Positions 25,218 to 34,512 of a DNA stretch of 64,000 nucleotides are shown here, piece by piece. Positions within the stretch are counted from its first letter, which is position 1. Each line of letters begins with the position of its first letter. The position numbers and the translations under genes were made by a program. The stretch comes from Lachnospiraceae bacterium (GTDB taxonomy: Bacteria; Bacillota; Clostridia; Lachnospirales; Lachnospiraceae): the NCBI GenBank assembly GCA_024403355.1, contig JAKSRW010000011.1, positions 16,882 through 80,881 on the forward strand, in the 5' to 3' direction. The notes under the pieces are model-generated. The model made no database searches. It saw only the letters and a program-made list of their open reading frames with translations, and was not told where the DNA came from.

Positions 25218-26173
25218 GTTCCTACCCTCCTTAACAATGACTGAATTGCCTTGTTGCAAAGAATCATTACAACAAAGAGGAAGGTTGCAATTGCAGATGC
25301 ATAACCCATTTCAAAACGTGAGAAACCGTAGTCGAAAAGGTGAGTTACTACTGTTCTTGCAGCGTAGTCTGTACTGGGATAACCACAAAGGGCCATTGTC
25401 TGGTTACATACACCGAATGATGATGTAATAGCCATAACCGCACCGAACAGAAGCATGGGCTTCATGTTGGGAAGTGTGATATACCAGAGCTCCTGCCAAC
25501 GGTTCTTAACACCGTCAATCATACCGGCCTCATACTGAGAACGATCGATACCCTGAAGACCGGCAACGAAAGCAAGGAAGCCTTGTCCGAGGGACATCCA
25601 CAGGATAACCAGAATGATAATCGGCATCATGTATTCCGGGTTCGTCAGGAACATAATCGGATCTTGTATAATACCCAGCTTAATAAGGAAACCGTTTACA
25701 ATACCGTATGTGTCACCACGGAAGAAAATTGAGAAGATATAGTAAATATTTCCTGCGATTGAAGGTGCATAGAAGAATACAACGGCAATCGCTCTAAGCC
25801 AGCTGGGAAGCTCGTTAATGAACCATGCTATAACGAATGAAAGGATATAGCCGACAGGTCCTGTAATAGCTGCAATAAGGAAGGTATTCTTGATACCGAT
25901 CAGGAATACATCGTCCTGAAGGAAAAGGTTGATGTAGTTCTGAACTCCATTGAACTTAGCAGGTTCAAGAATGTTGTAATAAGTAAAGCTGTAATAAATT
26001 GATGTAATTAGCGGTACAATGTTGAACGCTGTGAAAATAATTGCATAAGGCAAAAGGAATAAATAACATCTCTTCATAACCTTAGCCTTTTTCCAGGCTA
26101 CGATTGCGTTATGCTTTTTCATTGAAAAATATGATTTAACAATTGACTTTCTTTCCAATGAAGGTGCATTCAT
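25214..26173 (-). CDS. Sugar ABC transporter permease (MalF/UgpA type), proximal pair
   Basis: 319 residues, six helices and the EAA-type loop YEAGMIDGVKNRWQELW near residue 222 (Gly replaces the second Ala, as in many UgpA/LplB-like proteins). The ATG overlaps the stop of the chimeric binding-protein gene by one base (TAATG), coupling binding protein and permease. Partner of the next MalG-like permease. Similar to LplB/YtcP-type permeases that work with large binding proteins for oligosaccharides or glycan fragments. Confidence 0.93.
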   Translation of the reverse strand: MNAPSLERKSIVKSYFSMKKHNAIVAWKKAKVMKRCYLFLLPYAIIFTAFNIVPLITSIYYSFTYYNILEPAKFNGVQNYINLFLQDDVFLIGIKNTFLIAAITGPVGYILSFVIAWFINELPSWLRAIAVVFFYAPSIAGNIYYIFSIFFRGDTYGIVNGFLIKLGIIQDPIMFLTNPEYMMPIIILVILWMSLGQGFLAFVAGLQGIDRSQYEAGMIDGVKNRWQELWYITLPNMKPMLLFGAVMAITSSFGVCNQTMALCGYPSTDYAARTVVTHLFDYGFSRFEMGYASAIATFLFVVMILCNKAIQSLLRRVGT

Positions 26174-29127
26174 TATGATTCACTCCTTTCGTCTAATACT
26201 TTAAGACCATACTCTTTACGTTTCTTCGTGATCTCTTCGTTGATTGTTCTTACATAATCAAGAAGTACCTCACGAGGATCCTCTTTCTGGTTCATAACCT
26301 TACGTGATGCGTTAGTAATATGACGGCTTGTGTAGTAACCACCGGCAACCTCACGGAAACCTCTGGTCCAATCTCTCTGCACATCAAGAACCGCACGCTG
26401 CTTAGCTGTCCAGGGAAGCTCCTTGAATGACTCAAGGTTTGCTGTAGCATAACGGGCTGATGAACCCATTACAGCCTCGAGCTCACGACCGAATCTGGTC
26501 TGTGTCTCGCTTGATGCCCACCACTTCATGAACGTCCATGCATTCTGCTTTATCTTCTCGTTATCCTGCTTAAGCATGATTGAAGAAGTACCCCAACAGT
26601 GAACAGTTCTGTCGATAATCTCATTACCGGTCTCATCAATTCTTCTTGTTCCGGGAATCAGAGTGAAATCCCAGAGACCACGAATTTCAGGAGCCGATAC
26701 AACGAGTGTATTGTAGGTGTTATAGTCTGTAATACCGATAGGCATCTCACCTGAACGGAAACGGCTGGGGAAGTCGTACTGTAAAGGAAGACCGTAATCA
26801 TTGAAGAAGCTTGTAAACATCTCAAATGCTTCAACGCCCTGGTTATTATCAATCATAATCTTTGTGGCATCATCATTATAGAATGTACCACCGTTCTGAT
26901 GAACAAGAGTGAAGTACAGTGAAAGATCGGGGTTATTTGCATTACCGATAATTCTTTCTACTGTAGGAAGAGCTACCTCCATGTTGCTGCCCTGGATTGT
27001 AGGAAGAACATTAATCAGATCCTCCCAGGTCTGTAAATCTTCAATCTTAATTCCGAGCTCCTCAAGAATGTCCTTTCTGTAGAACATTACATTATAGTTA
27101 AGTGTCTCGGGAAGTCCGTAGAGACCGCCTTCAAACCAGTATGATGTATATGAGCTTTCGGGATACTCACTGAGTACTTCCTTATAATCAGGGAACTGAG
27201 TAAGATCCTCTACCGCATTACGAAGCGCATAATCAACAGGCTTCTGAGCATCAGCCGTAAGAACTACATCAGGACCGTTACCTGACATTGTCGCATTAAG
27301 AAGGGCATCTGCCGAAATAACCTGTACATTTACCTTAATTCCTGAATTAGGTGTGAAGGTATCATCAACCATCATCTTCATTACCTGGTTCTGATCACGA
27401 CCTGAAAGGAGCCATACCTCGATAACCTCATCATCGTTATCCTCGTAAACATTACCTACTGCATTGTAATCTACAAAGAATGAAGCGAAGAATGACTTAA
27501 TTCCGTGCCATGCAGATGAGAAGATATTTGAGCTGTCCTTTACTTCATCGGTATCGGTACCCTGAAGAAGGATGTAGTCAATATCAAGCATTGTCTGGCT
27601 CATCTCAAGCATTGATGTACCGAGTGATGCGATATTGTTCTTAAATGTAGTAAGTGACTTTGTGATATCATCGGTATCATCCATGAAGTCTTCCATCTGA
27701 ATTGCAAGAGTAAGAGCTGTTGCAATCTTGTCTGATTTCTGACCGGTTGTCTTTGTATAGTCATCTACTACCTTATAAAGACGCTTGTACTCAAGGTCCA
27801 TACCCTGGATAACCTCGGGATAAACCTTGTCAAGATGATAATCACGGAAAGTATCGGGGCTTGTACCGGTAAGAATGATTATCTCTCTGTACATCTGGTT
27901 AAGTCTGTAAACGTTATCATTAAGTGTATCAAGAATGCTTCCGACATCACCGAGAGTAGCCTCAAGTCTGATTGAATGCTTTCCTTCTGTTAAGTAGAAC
28001 TGATAAGGATTCTCATCAGCATCGCAAAGAGTAAGCATTTCCCAATCATTTGAATAAGCGAACTCGATAGCTTCTACCTCTTCGAAGGGAACCTTGCCGT
28101 CAATGTAAAGTGAACGGCATGAAAGAGCACCACGCTGATAGCTCTGTCTTCCCTTAAGGGTGATACGGTAATATCCTTCGGCAGGAACATTGAATTCCCA
28201 TTCAATCCACTGTCCGGGAATCTTCCACTGCTCACCACCGATATAGTTTAATTTGATTTCTGTAATACTGTAGGGGTCAGTATTGGGAACAGACTTATCA
28301 TATCTTGCGTAGAGAGAGGCATCACTTCTGAAGTCTGCATCCTCACCGTTGATTTTGATAATTGTGTTCTTAGCTTCGTTTGAATTGTTACGATTAGCAT
28401 TCTCAGCAGCATACTTTGCATATGACTGATCTGCTTCGATAGGAGAAAGTGTGATATTCTTAAGAATTACAGGCTCATTCTCTGCCTTAAGTGAGATTGT
28501 ATTCTCACCCTTCTCAAGATAGAACCTATAAGGCTGAACAACATATCCGAGATAATCCTTACAGAACTGGGTCTGCCATCTGTAAGCCTCAACCTGTGAA
28601 GGTCTGATTTCATTACCTCTGTTGTCGGCAGTCTTAGGACCTCCGTCAGTCCAGCAGCGTGAGAATGTCATGCTCTCTGCACCGAGGAAGGGAAGCTCAC
28701 CGTTGATATAAAGTGTTCTTTCAACATCAACGCCAAGGCTCTTTACTGTGTAGTAAGTGAGGCTGATATTATAAAGACCTGACTCGGGAACGCTGACCTT
28801 CCATGTAGCAAGTGAATCTGCATTACATAAAAGAACATTCTCTACTCCGTCACATTCAGCCTTAACTTCTGTGCCTGTACCTTCTACGAGGTCATTAACA
28901 CAGTCAATGACAGCTCCCTGCGAAGCAAGCGGCTTACTGCCATACTTTTCCATATACTTAGTATATGTGTTACCACGTCCGAGACCCTCAACATCCGCCG
29001 AAAGGTCCGTGCCGGCATATTTTTCTTCGTATGTCTGAGAATACCTGAGTCTCCGGACAACGATCAGTGTGGCGATAACAACCACAACAGCGACCAGCAC
29101 AATTAGCTTCTTCTTAGATAATTTCAC
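26173..29127 (-). CDS. Membrane-anchored chimeric solute-binding protein with two carbohydrate-binding-like modules
   Basis: 984 residues from a GTG at 29127 (AGGAGG 6 bases upstream); the frame is open further upstream but without a ribosome site. Order: an uncleaved N-terminal helix (about 8-22, with no lipobox), two beta-sandwich modules of about 150 residues, each containing a LYING/LYIDG strand and a closing GENTISLKAE or GKHSIRLEAT strand, a helical region (about 410-565), then a family-1-like solute-binding domain (IEVWLLSGRDQNQ near residue 595 on) with NVMFYRKDILEELGI. The last domain delivers sugar to the permease pair downstream. The added modules, resembling CBM-like sheets, could hold the substrate glycan. 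First gene of the cluster; divergent regulator upstream. Confidence 0.85.
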   Translation of the reverse strand: MKLSKKKLIVLVAVVVVIATLIVVRRLRYSQTYEEKYAGTDLSADVEGLGRGNTYTKYMEKYGSKPLASQGAVIDCVNDLVEGTGTEVKAECDGVENVLLCNADSLATWKVSVPESGLYNISLTYYTVKSLGVDVERTLYINGELPFLGAESMTFSRCWTDGGPKTADNRGNEIRPSQVEAYRWQTQFCKDYLGYVVQPYRFYLEKGENTISLKAENEPVILKNITLSPIEADQSYAKYAAENANRNNSNEAKNTIIKINGEDADFRSDASLYARYDKSVPNTDPYSITEIKLNYIGGEQWKIPGQWIEWEFNVPAEGYYRITLKGRQSYQRGALSCRSLYIDGKVPFEEVEAIEFAYSNDWEMLTLCDADENPYQFYLTEGKHSIRLEATLGDVGSILDTLNDNVYRLNQMYREIIILTGTSPDTFRDYHLDKVYPEVIQGMDLEYKRLYKVVDDYTKTTGQKSDKIATALTLAIQMEDFMDDTDDITKSLTTFKNNIASLGTSMLEMSQTMLDIDYILLQGTDTDEVKDSSNIFSSAWHGIKSFFASFFVDYNAVGNVYEDNDDEVIEVWLLSGRDQNQVMKMMVDDTFTPNSGIKVNVQVISADALLNATMSGNGPDVVLTADAQKPVDYALRNAVEDLTQFPDYKEVLSEYPESSYTSYWFEGGLYGLPETLNYNVMFYRKDILEELGIKIEDLQTWEDLINVLPTIQGSNMEVALPTVERIIGNANNPDLSLYFTLVHQNGGTFYNDDATKIMIDNNQGVEAFEMFTSFFNDYGLPLQYDFPSRFRSGEMPIGITDYNTYNTLVVSAPEIRGLWDFTLIPGTRRIDETGNEIIDRTVHCWGTSSIMLKQDNEKIKQNAWTFMKWWASSETQTRFGRELEAVMGSSARYATANLESFKELPWTAKQRAVLDVQRDWTRGFREVAGGYYTSRHITNASRKVMNQKEDPREVLLDYVRTINEEITKKRKEYGLKVLDERSES

Positions 29128-29189
29128 GGTGTACCTCCTATTTAATGCATCTATGCAAATCCCCATAAATAACAATATCTGCATAATGC

Positions 29190-29201
29190 TTTCGTACGAA
29201 A
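29190..29201. promoter_or_regulatory. 12-bp palindrome, candidate operator
   Basis: TTTCGTACGAAA is a perfect dyad 63 bases upstream of the start of the transporter cluster, inside its probable leader. A role in control is inferred from position only. Confidence 0.3.
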
Positions 29202-29549
29202 ATAAGCACAAAAAACATGCCTTTTAATAATACTTTTTTTGGACAAAATATACCTATTAGAAATTGCTTATATAAATTTCAATTATTGCCTTTTTTGCAT
29301 AATGCCGAAAATAGCTGTATTATAAGAAAAAATATCAAATATTCATCTCAACTATTTACATTTTTCGCAATAAGTGATAATATACATATAGCAAATAAAC
29401 AAAAATCAGTCCAAAAGTCTATTTATATTTTGTGCAATATTAACATTATTATTATAAACTCTCTTTGGATTAAAATCAATATATTTTTTATTCTTTGATG
29501 ATTTTGCTTTTGTTAATTTTGCTAATTTAATATACTTTTTGATACAGAT

Positions 29550-29580
29550 TTGTCGAATATCAATATTTTATTTATATAAT
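29550..29580 (+). promoter_or_regulatory. Possible promoter of AraC-type regulator
   Basis: -35-like TTGTCG and -10 TATAAT, spaced 19 bases (or TATATA at 17), about 40 bases before the ATG. Confidence 0.35.
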
Positions 29581-29620
29581 ATAGCAATTGTAGCTAATTT
29601 CCAGCAGGAGGTATTAATAA

Positions 29621-30511
29621 ATGGCTGAACAATTCGTCAACACACACTATTCCTTCCATCGTGATCTTGACGGTGACCATGAGCGCGTGGATTATGCCAG
29701 CGGTTCCAGCATCCGTATCTGGCGTAACCGTGAGGCACAGTCCTACCCCACCCACTGGCATTCCGCAGTCGAGATTGTCACACCTATCGAGAATAATTAT
29801 ACCGTAGTTATCCATAATCACAGCTACGTACTCAATCCCGGCGATATTATAGTCATTCCCTCCGGCGAGCTTCACGAGCTCGTGGCTCCGGAATGGGGCT
29901 CTCGTTTTATCTATCTTTTTGATATCAGCGTAATTTCCAAAATCAAGGGCTTTTCAAGCGTACTGCCCTTCTTTACCTCAGCCCTTCTCATCACACATGA
30001 GAACGCTCCCAATATTATCGCTGATGCAAATAAGCTTCTGCTTCATATGGATGAGCTCTACAATCAGTCAGAGCCTCTCTGGGAGCTGTCGATTTATGCC
30101 GATATCATTAACTTCTTTGTTCTCATCGGCCAGAACCATATCGACAGCATCATGACCGTACCCAGCGGCACCACCACAAAGCAGAAGGAATACATGGAAA
30201 AGTTCAATGCGGTATTCACCTACATTGATAATCATTACATGGATGATCTCACACTTGAGGCGGTGGCTGATATAGCAGGCTATTCGAAGTACCATTTCAC
30301 CAGACTCTTCAAGCAGTATGCCGATACCACCTTCTATGATTACCTCTGCTTTAAGAGAATCAGAGTAGCCGAGGAGCTTCTGATAAATCCTTCGCTCAGC
30401 ATCACGGAAATCGCACTCAGAAGCGGCTTCCCCAGCATATCAACCTTCAACCGTATGTTTAAGAAAATTAAGAAATGTACCCCTACAGAATACAGGGATA
30501 TGAGAAGATAA
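29621..30511 (+). CDS. AraC-family regulator with N-terminal cupin domain
   Basis: 296 residues. N-terminal cupin-like domain (HWHSAVEIVTP near residue 46, YVLNPGDIIVIPSGELHEL near 75) senses a small ligand, probably a sugar; the C-terminal AraC HTH pair (LEAVADIAGYSKYHFTRLFK near 212 and ISTFNRMFKK near 275) binds DNA. ATG is preceded by CAGGAGG. It is divergent from the dual-transporter cluster, as expected for its local regulator, and convergent with the GH5 gene across a shared terminator. Whether it also controls the GH5 gene is not known. Confidence 0.92.
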   Translation: MAEQFVNTHYSFHRDLDGDHERVDYASGSSIRIWRNREAQSYPTHWHSAVEIVTPIENNYTVVIHNHSYVLNPGDIIVIPSGELHELVAPEWGSRFIYLFDISVISKIKGFSSVLPFFTSALLITHENAPNIIADANKLLLHMDELYNQSEPLWELSIYADIINFFVLIGQNHIDSIMTVPSGTTTKQKEYMEKFNAVFTYIDNHYMDDLTLEAVADIAGYSKYHFTRLFKQYADTTFYDYLCFKRIRVAEELLINPSLSITEIALRSGFPSISTFNRMFKKIKKCTPTEYRDMRR

Positions 30512-30531
30512 TTTCAGTTTTCATTTTTAAC

Positions 30532-30560
30532 AAAAAAAGAGGCCGCAAAGCCTCTTTTTT
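30532..30560. terminator. Bidirectional terminator
   Basis: Stem AAGAGGC/GCCTCTT with A run before and T run after serves both the AraC-type gene (plus) and the GH5 gene (minus). Confidence 0.85.
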
Positions 30561-30565
30561 ATTTA

Positions 30566-31951
30566 TCAGTCACAATTAGCCATTAATGCATTAATAATAT
30601 CCTCAAACTTCCAGCTCAGATTCTTTCTGTCCAGAATACCGAAGTCCTCTCCGTTCGACTTAAAAGCATTGTTATCCCACCATAAGCAGCTCATGCCATA
30701 GCTTCTGGCAAGTGCAACATAGTAGCCTGCCCACTGGGTTCTGTCCCCGGTATTGCCCTTCTTGTCACGGGCACCCATTTCTCCGATAATAACCGGAATA
30801 TTGTTCGAAATAAATTTCTTATAAAGCTCAGACATAAACCAGTCAATATCATTGGTGCTGCTTTTTGAAGATGCATCGAAATTACTGATGCTACGGTTAT
30901 CCTCAGGACCGGCAAGTGCAAAAATATAAGGTGTATAGGCATGAACGGAAATAATCAGCCTGTCATTCGCAGGATCCTCGGGAAGTCTGAAAAGTGAAGT
31001 AAGTGCACCCTCGGGTGATGCATCATAACCCGGAACCATAAGGAATCTGCCCGCATTGTTTCCGCCGGACTCTCGAACCGTATCTACAAATTCCTGATTC
31101 ATACGGTTAATAACTTCTATGGCATCAACCACAATCTGCTGCTTGGTATTCATATTCCACTCAAACTGATTGTCCTTAAGTCTGGGCTCATTTAATGATT
31201 CGAAAATCAGGTGATTATCGTAATCCTTAAATCTTTCCGAAAGTTGGGTCCAGATGCAGCGCATATAATGAACAGATGAATCCATGTGCTCCATATCAGG
31301 ATAATAATATTCGTTATAAACATCATGATGGGTATTAAGAATTACATACATTCCCTCATCAATAGCCCAGTCCACAACCTCATTCACGCGGTCCAGCCAG
31401 ACCTTACTTATTTCGTGATTTTCACCCGATACATGATTATGCCACGAAACAGGAATTCTGATTGAATTAAAGCCCTTATCCTTAAGCATCTTAATCATCT
31501 CACGGGAGGTTTTTACGCCTACCCAGCTTGACTCATACTTAAGCTCATCATCCGCATACTGATTCCTGTCGGTAAAGGCCTCGAAGGTATTACCGAGGTT
31601 CCAGCCGATTCTGAGATTTTTTACAAAATTAAGTCCCTCGGTCTCCTCACCGCTGACCTTAGCCTCAAAGTTATAGCTGACAACAGGGATAGGCGTTGCA
31701 TCAGGATTATCCTCATAATAATTCTGTGCAACGGATTCGTTCTCATTCTTTCCGTTATTGTAGGGAATTTTGATATTTATGGATGAAGTCGGTGTGGGTG
31801 TCTCCGTAGGTGCGGGTGTAGGCGTAGCCGTAACCGTCGCCAAAGGTGTAGGTGTGGCGGTAACTACCGCCGAGGAACCACCGCCGTTACTGCATCCGCC
31901 AAGGAGCAGGCATCCTGCAAGAACAGCTGCCAAATACTTATAATTCTTCAT
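30566..31951 (-). CDS. GH5 glycosidase lipoprotein (endoglucanase type)
   Basis: Secreted endo-glycanase, 461 residues, anchored as a lipoprotein (signal ends LGGC, Cys19) by a Thr/Pro-rich linker of TPTP repeats up to about residue 55. The GH5 TIM barrel shows GWNLGNTFEAF near 123, RIPVSWHNH near 174, acid/base Glu in FESLNEPR near 254, and nucleophile Glu in VIIGEMGAR near 390. It would cut beta-1,4-glucan or a related glycan at the cell surface, feeding the transporters. I set the start at ATG 31951 (9 bases after GGGAGG). It lies on the opposite strand from the regulator, sharing its terminator. Confidence 0.93.
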   Translation of the reverse strand: MKNYKYLAAVLAGCLLLGGCSNGGGSSAVVTATPTPLATVTATPTPAPTETPTPTSSINIKIPYNNGKNENESVAQNYYEDNPDATPIPVVSYNFEAKVSGEETEGLNFVKNLRIGWNLGNTFEAFTDRNQYADDELKYESSWVGVKTSREMIKMLKDKGFNSIRIPVSWHNHVSGENHEISKVWLDRVNEVVDWAIDEGMYVILNTHHDVYNEYYYPDMEHMDSSVHYMRCIWTQLSERFKDYDNHLIFESLNEPRLKDNQFEWNMNTKQQIVVDAIEVINRMNQEFVDTVRESGGNNAGRFLMVPGYDASPEGALTSLFRLPEDPANDRLIISVHAYTPYIFALAGPEDNRSISNFDASSKSSTNDIDWFMSELYKKFISNNIPVIIGEMGARDKKGNTGDRTQWAGYYVALARSYGMSCLWWDNNAFKSNGEDFGILDRKNLSWKFEDIINALMANCD

Positions 31952-31996
31952 AATCATCAACCTCCCAATTCACCTGAAATAGTTTTTTATTTTTTT

Positions 31997-32018
31997 CAAA
32001 CTCGTGACTGCTTCGCTT
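31997..32018 (+). repeat. 22-bp remnant of the 142-bp repeat
   Basis: Matches the first part of the 142-bp repeat (from CAAACTCGTGAC onward) at 21 of 22 bases, in the same orientation, then stops. Lies upstream of the GH5 gene. It may be a deletion remnant or a single end. Confidence 0.6.
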
Positions 32019-32148
32019 ATATATTTTAACACAGATACAATATTTAGCAAGAATTATTAAAAATACAAAAGCTGAAAATAAGGACTTTATTTTTTCACAA
32101 AAATTTATTATAATGAATTGTAAAGAAAGAATTTGAAAGGAAATTATC

Positions 32149-32394
32149 ATGAGCCAGGAAAAGGTTAACGAAAATAAAGCAAAGAAACAGCAAAATAAAG
32201 AATTTCATTCAACGAAGAAAAAGAAAAACATTATCACCGCGCTCTGCTGCATAATCGCAGCCGCCGCAATAGGATTTATCATCTTCCTCTGCACACGTCC
32301 GAGCTATAATGTAAACCTTGCTTCAAGCCCCTTCGATGATGCGGCAATTTCAATGCTTGCCGGCAGAGATTACGATTTTTCACAGCTTAAATAA
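32149..32394 (+). CDS. Small single-pass membrane protein
   Basis: 81 residues, no recognised family. A Lys/Asn/Gln-rich N-terminus is followed by one hydrophobic helix (about 29-47) and an outside tail ending SMLAGRDYDFSQLK. ATG has GAAAGG 8 bases upstream, a TATAAT lies 40 bases before it, and a terminator follows the stop by about 5 bases, so it looks like a real stand-alone gene. Function unknown. Confidence 0.72.
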   Translation: MSQEKVNENKAKKQQNKEFHSTKKKKNIITALCCIIAAAAIGFIIFLCTRPSYNVNLASSPFDDAAISMLAGRDYDFSQLK

Positions 32395-32397
32395 TTT

Positions 32398-32431
32398 AAA
32401 AAAAACCTGTCGCAATCGCGGCAGGTTTTTT
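32398..32431. terminator. Bidirectional terminator
   Basis: Stem AACCTGTCGC/GCGGCAGGTT with flanking A and T runs, between the small membrane protein gene (plus) and ilvE (minus). Confidence 0.88.
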
Positions 32432-32452
32432 ATTCTGAATATTTTCAGCTTA

Positions 32453-33478
32453 TCAGCCAATCTCGTAAATCCATCCCTCGGGAGCTTCGATTCTGCCCAT
32501 CTGAATACCTGTAAGAGTATCATACAGCTTCTTTGTGATAGGTCCCATCTCGTTCATACCGCTGGGTAAGCAGATCTCCTTGCCATGGTCAACAATCTTT
32601 CCGACAGGTGAAATAACAGCTGCTGTACCGCAAAGACCACACTCAGCCATATCCTTAACTTCCTCAAAAGGAACAACTCTTTCCTCAGCCTCAAGACCAA
32701 GGTAATGCTGTGCAACATAGATAAGTGAACGACGTGTGATTGAAGGAAGAATTGTATCTGACTTGGGAGTTACAACCTTACCGTCCTTTGTGATGAAAAG
32801 GAAGTTAGCACCGCCTGTCTCCTCAACATTTGTTCTTGTCTTTGAATCAAGGTACATATTCTCTGCATAGCCCTCATCATGAGCTGTAACAATTGCATGA
32901 AGTGACATAGCATAGTTAAGACCGGCCTTGATGTTACCTGTACCGCAGGGTGCTGCTCTGTCGTAATCACTAACCTTGATTGTAAGGGGCTTTGCACCGC
33001 CCTTGAAGTAAGGTCCTACAGGTGTACAGAAAATTCTGAACTGATACTCTGTAGCGGGCTTAACACCGATAACAGGGTTTGAACCGAACATATAAGGACG
33101 AAGGTAAAGTGTAGCACCCGATCCGAAAGGAGGTACATAATCAGCATTAGCCTTAACAACCTGCTTAACCGCATCAATAAATCTTTCCTGAGGGAATGCA
33201 GGAATCTCAAGTCTCTTAGCAGACTGCTCAAGTCTCTCCGCATTTAAGTCAGGTCTGAATGTAACGATACGGCCATCCTCTGTGGTGTATGCCTTTAAGC
33301 CCTCAAATACTGTCTGTGCATACTGAAGAACACCTGCACACTCATTAAGAACAACGCTGGCGTCTGTAGTAAGTGCACCGTCATCCCAAGCTCCGTCTTT
33401 CCAATTAGAAACGTATCTGTAATCTGTCTGAATATAGCCAAATCCCAGCTCGCCCCAGTTAATATCTTTCTTTGCCAT
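32453..33478 (-). CDS. ilvE: Branched-chain amino-acid aminotransferase
   Basis: Fold-type IV PLP enzyme that interconverts Leu/Ile/Val and their 2-oxoacids, the substrates of a Vor-type oxidoreductase as encoded at 3.5-6.9 kb. 341 residues, the usual length of the BCAT group. Visible: QTVFEGLKAYT near 54, PLP-lysine segment TGNIKAGLNYA near residue 184, EETGGANFLF near 215 and CGLCGTAAVISPVG near 288. ATG follows GGAGG. Own promoter at 33549-33577; terminator downstream. Confidence 0.96.
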   Translation of the reverse strand: MAKKDINWGELGFGYIQTDYRYVSNWKDGAWDDGALTTDASVVLNECAGVLQYAQTVFEGLKAYTTEDGRIVTFRPDLNAERLEQSAKRLEIPAFPQERFIDAVKQVVKANADYVPPFGSGATLYLRPYMFGSNPVIGVKPATEYQFRIFCTPVGPYFKGGAKPLTIKVSDYDRAAPCGTGNIKAGLNYAMSLHAIVTAHDEGYAENMYLDSKTRTNVEETGGANFLFITKDGKVVTPKSDTILPSITRRSLIYVAQHYLGLEAEERVVPFEEVKDMAECGLCGTAAVISPVGKIVDHGKEICLPSGMNEMGPITKKLYDTLTGIQMGRIEAPEGWIYEIG

Positions 33479-33548
33479 AACAAAAGTCCTCCGCTTTCAT
33501 CATAATCATATTAATGCAGGTAAATTCTTCCTGCAACGCTTAACCTTA

Positions 33549-33577
33549 AATATATCACACTTAAAAATCATAGTCAA
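33549..33577 (-). promoter_or_regulatory. Promoter of ilvE
   Basis: Minus strand: -35 TTGACT, 17-base spacer, -10 TATATT. The -35 overlaps the stop codon of the upstream gene. The leader of about 65 bases has a small stem TGCAGG/CCTGCA; no T-box features seen. Confidence 0.82.
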
Positions 33578-34320
33578 TAGTGCCTGCCTCTCTTCTTTTT
33601 ATAGTGTTCATTAAGAATCCGTTCAACCTCTTCCTCTTTATAGGCAATCAGTTTTTCCTTTTCCTCAGCCGTCCTTTTATCTTTCAGGTAAAGCCTGCAG
33701 GCAAAAACAAAAGCTGTCAGTCCCAATAAAAGACCTATTATACAGCTGACAAAATATTTATATACCGATTCCCTGCTCCTGCGGCTTACCGCATAGGATA
33801 CATCAATATTTTCCCCGATAATAATATTAGACTTAATCACAGACTGATTAATGTACTCAAAGGCCTTGGCAAATTCAGGCTTCATAAATGCCCCCAATCG
33901 TTCTGTAACTCCATCGCAGCGTCCCGGTGTCACAGTAGTTAATCCGACATTATCGCTAATATATAATAGCTTATCAAGCTCATCGGTATAACCCATTTTC
34001 TCCCCGTAAACAAAGGCCTCGGTAATTGACGAATCCCCGTATTGAACCAGAACGTATTCATCCTTTCCCGAAAGCTTCGCCACCGCAAAGGTATGATTAC
34101 CGTAAACCAGATTAGTCTGCGCAATATAATCATAATTAAAATATACATAGCCGTCATCATGCAGCTCCGTACAGTTCCAGCTCTTCGCCTCCTCGGCATT
34201 CATATAGCGAATAGTCTTGTAGGAATACACAATACAGCTATAAACCATATATATTAAAAATGCCGCCGTCGCATAAAAGAAAATGCGAACCCACAGCCTT
34301 ACATCACTATTTATCTGCAT
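33574..34320 (-). CDS. Two-helix membrane protein, unknown function
   Basis: About 248 residues: an N-terminal helix (about 10-32), an extracytoplasmic domain of about 150 residues (HDDGYVYFNYDYIAQTNLVYG near its start), a second helix near 195-215 and a charged Lys/Glu coiled-coil tail inside. Family not recognised with confidence. Start taken as ATG 34320 (MQINSD); an ATG four codons upstream is also possible. The leader carries the recurring GGAAGG...ATGGTAATTAAT motif. Stand-alone between ilvE and the divergent rluF. Confidence 0.75.
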   Translation of the reverse strand: MQINSDVRLWVRIFFYATAAFLIYMVYSCIVYSYKTIRYMNAEEAKSWNCTELHDDGYVYFNYDYIAQTNLVYGNHTFAVAKLSGKDEYVLVQYGDSSITEAFVYGEKMGYTDELDKLLYISDNVGLTTVTPGRCDGVTERLGAFMKPEFAKAFEYINQSVIKSNIIIGENIDVSYAVSRRSRESVYKYFVSCIIGLLLGLTAFVFACRLYLKDKRTAEEKEKLIAYKEEEVERILNEHYKKKRGRHY

Positions 34321-34512
34321 ATTAATTACCATCTCCTTCCGCAAACACCGCTCAGATAAATCAAATCCGTTAACAGCTTATATTCCTTGTAATTGATTAT
34401 ACAAAATGATATACTGAAATTTAGATATTTGTTTTATTATAACACAAATTCATAAATATTGATAAAATAATTACAGCCAAGAGCTGCGCAGTTTACAGTA
34501 TCAGGAGGAAAA

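Larger units (their letters stand above)
29128..29620. other. 493-bp divergent regulatory region
   Basis: AT-rich gap between the transporter cluster (minus) and the AraC-type regulator (plus). It holds a perfect 12-bp palindrome TTTCGTACGAAA at 29190-29201 and a possible plus-strand promoter near 29550-29580. A 93-codon AT-rich frame has no ribosome site and looks non-coding. I could not place the minus-strand promoter with confidence. Confidence 0.7.

Noticed and set aside
29217..29498. 93-codon frame in the divergent region
   Set aside because: AT-rich, Asn/Ile-rich translation, no ribosome site; occupies the likely promoter region.
33479..33548. T-box leader of ilvE
   Set aside because: The leader is about 65 bases and lacks a specifier loop or T-box sequence; only a short hairpin is seen.
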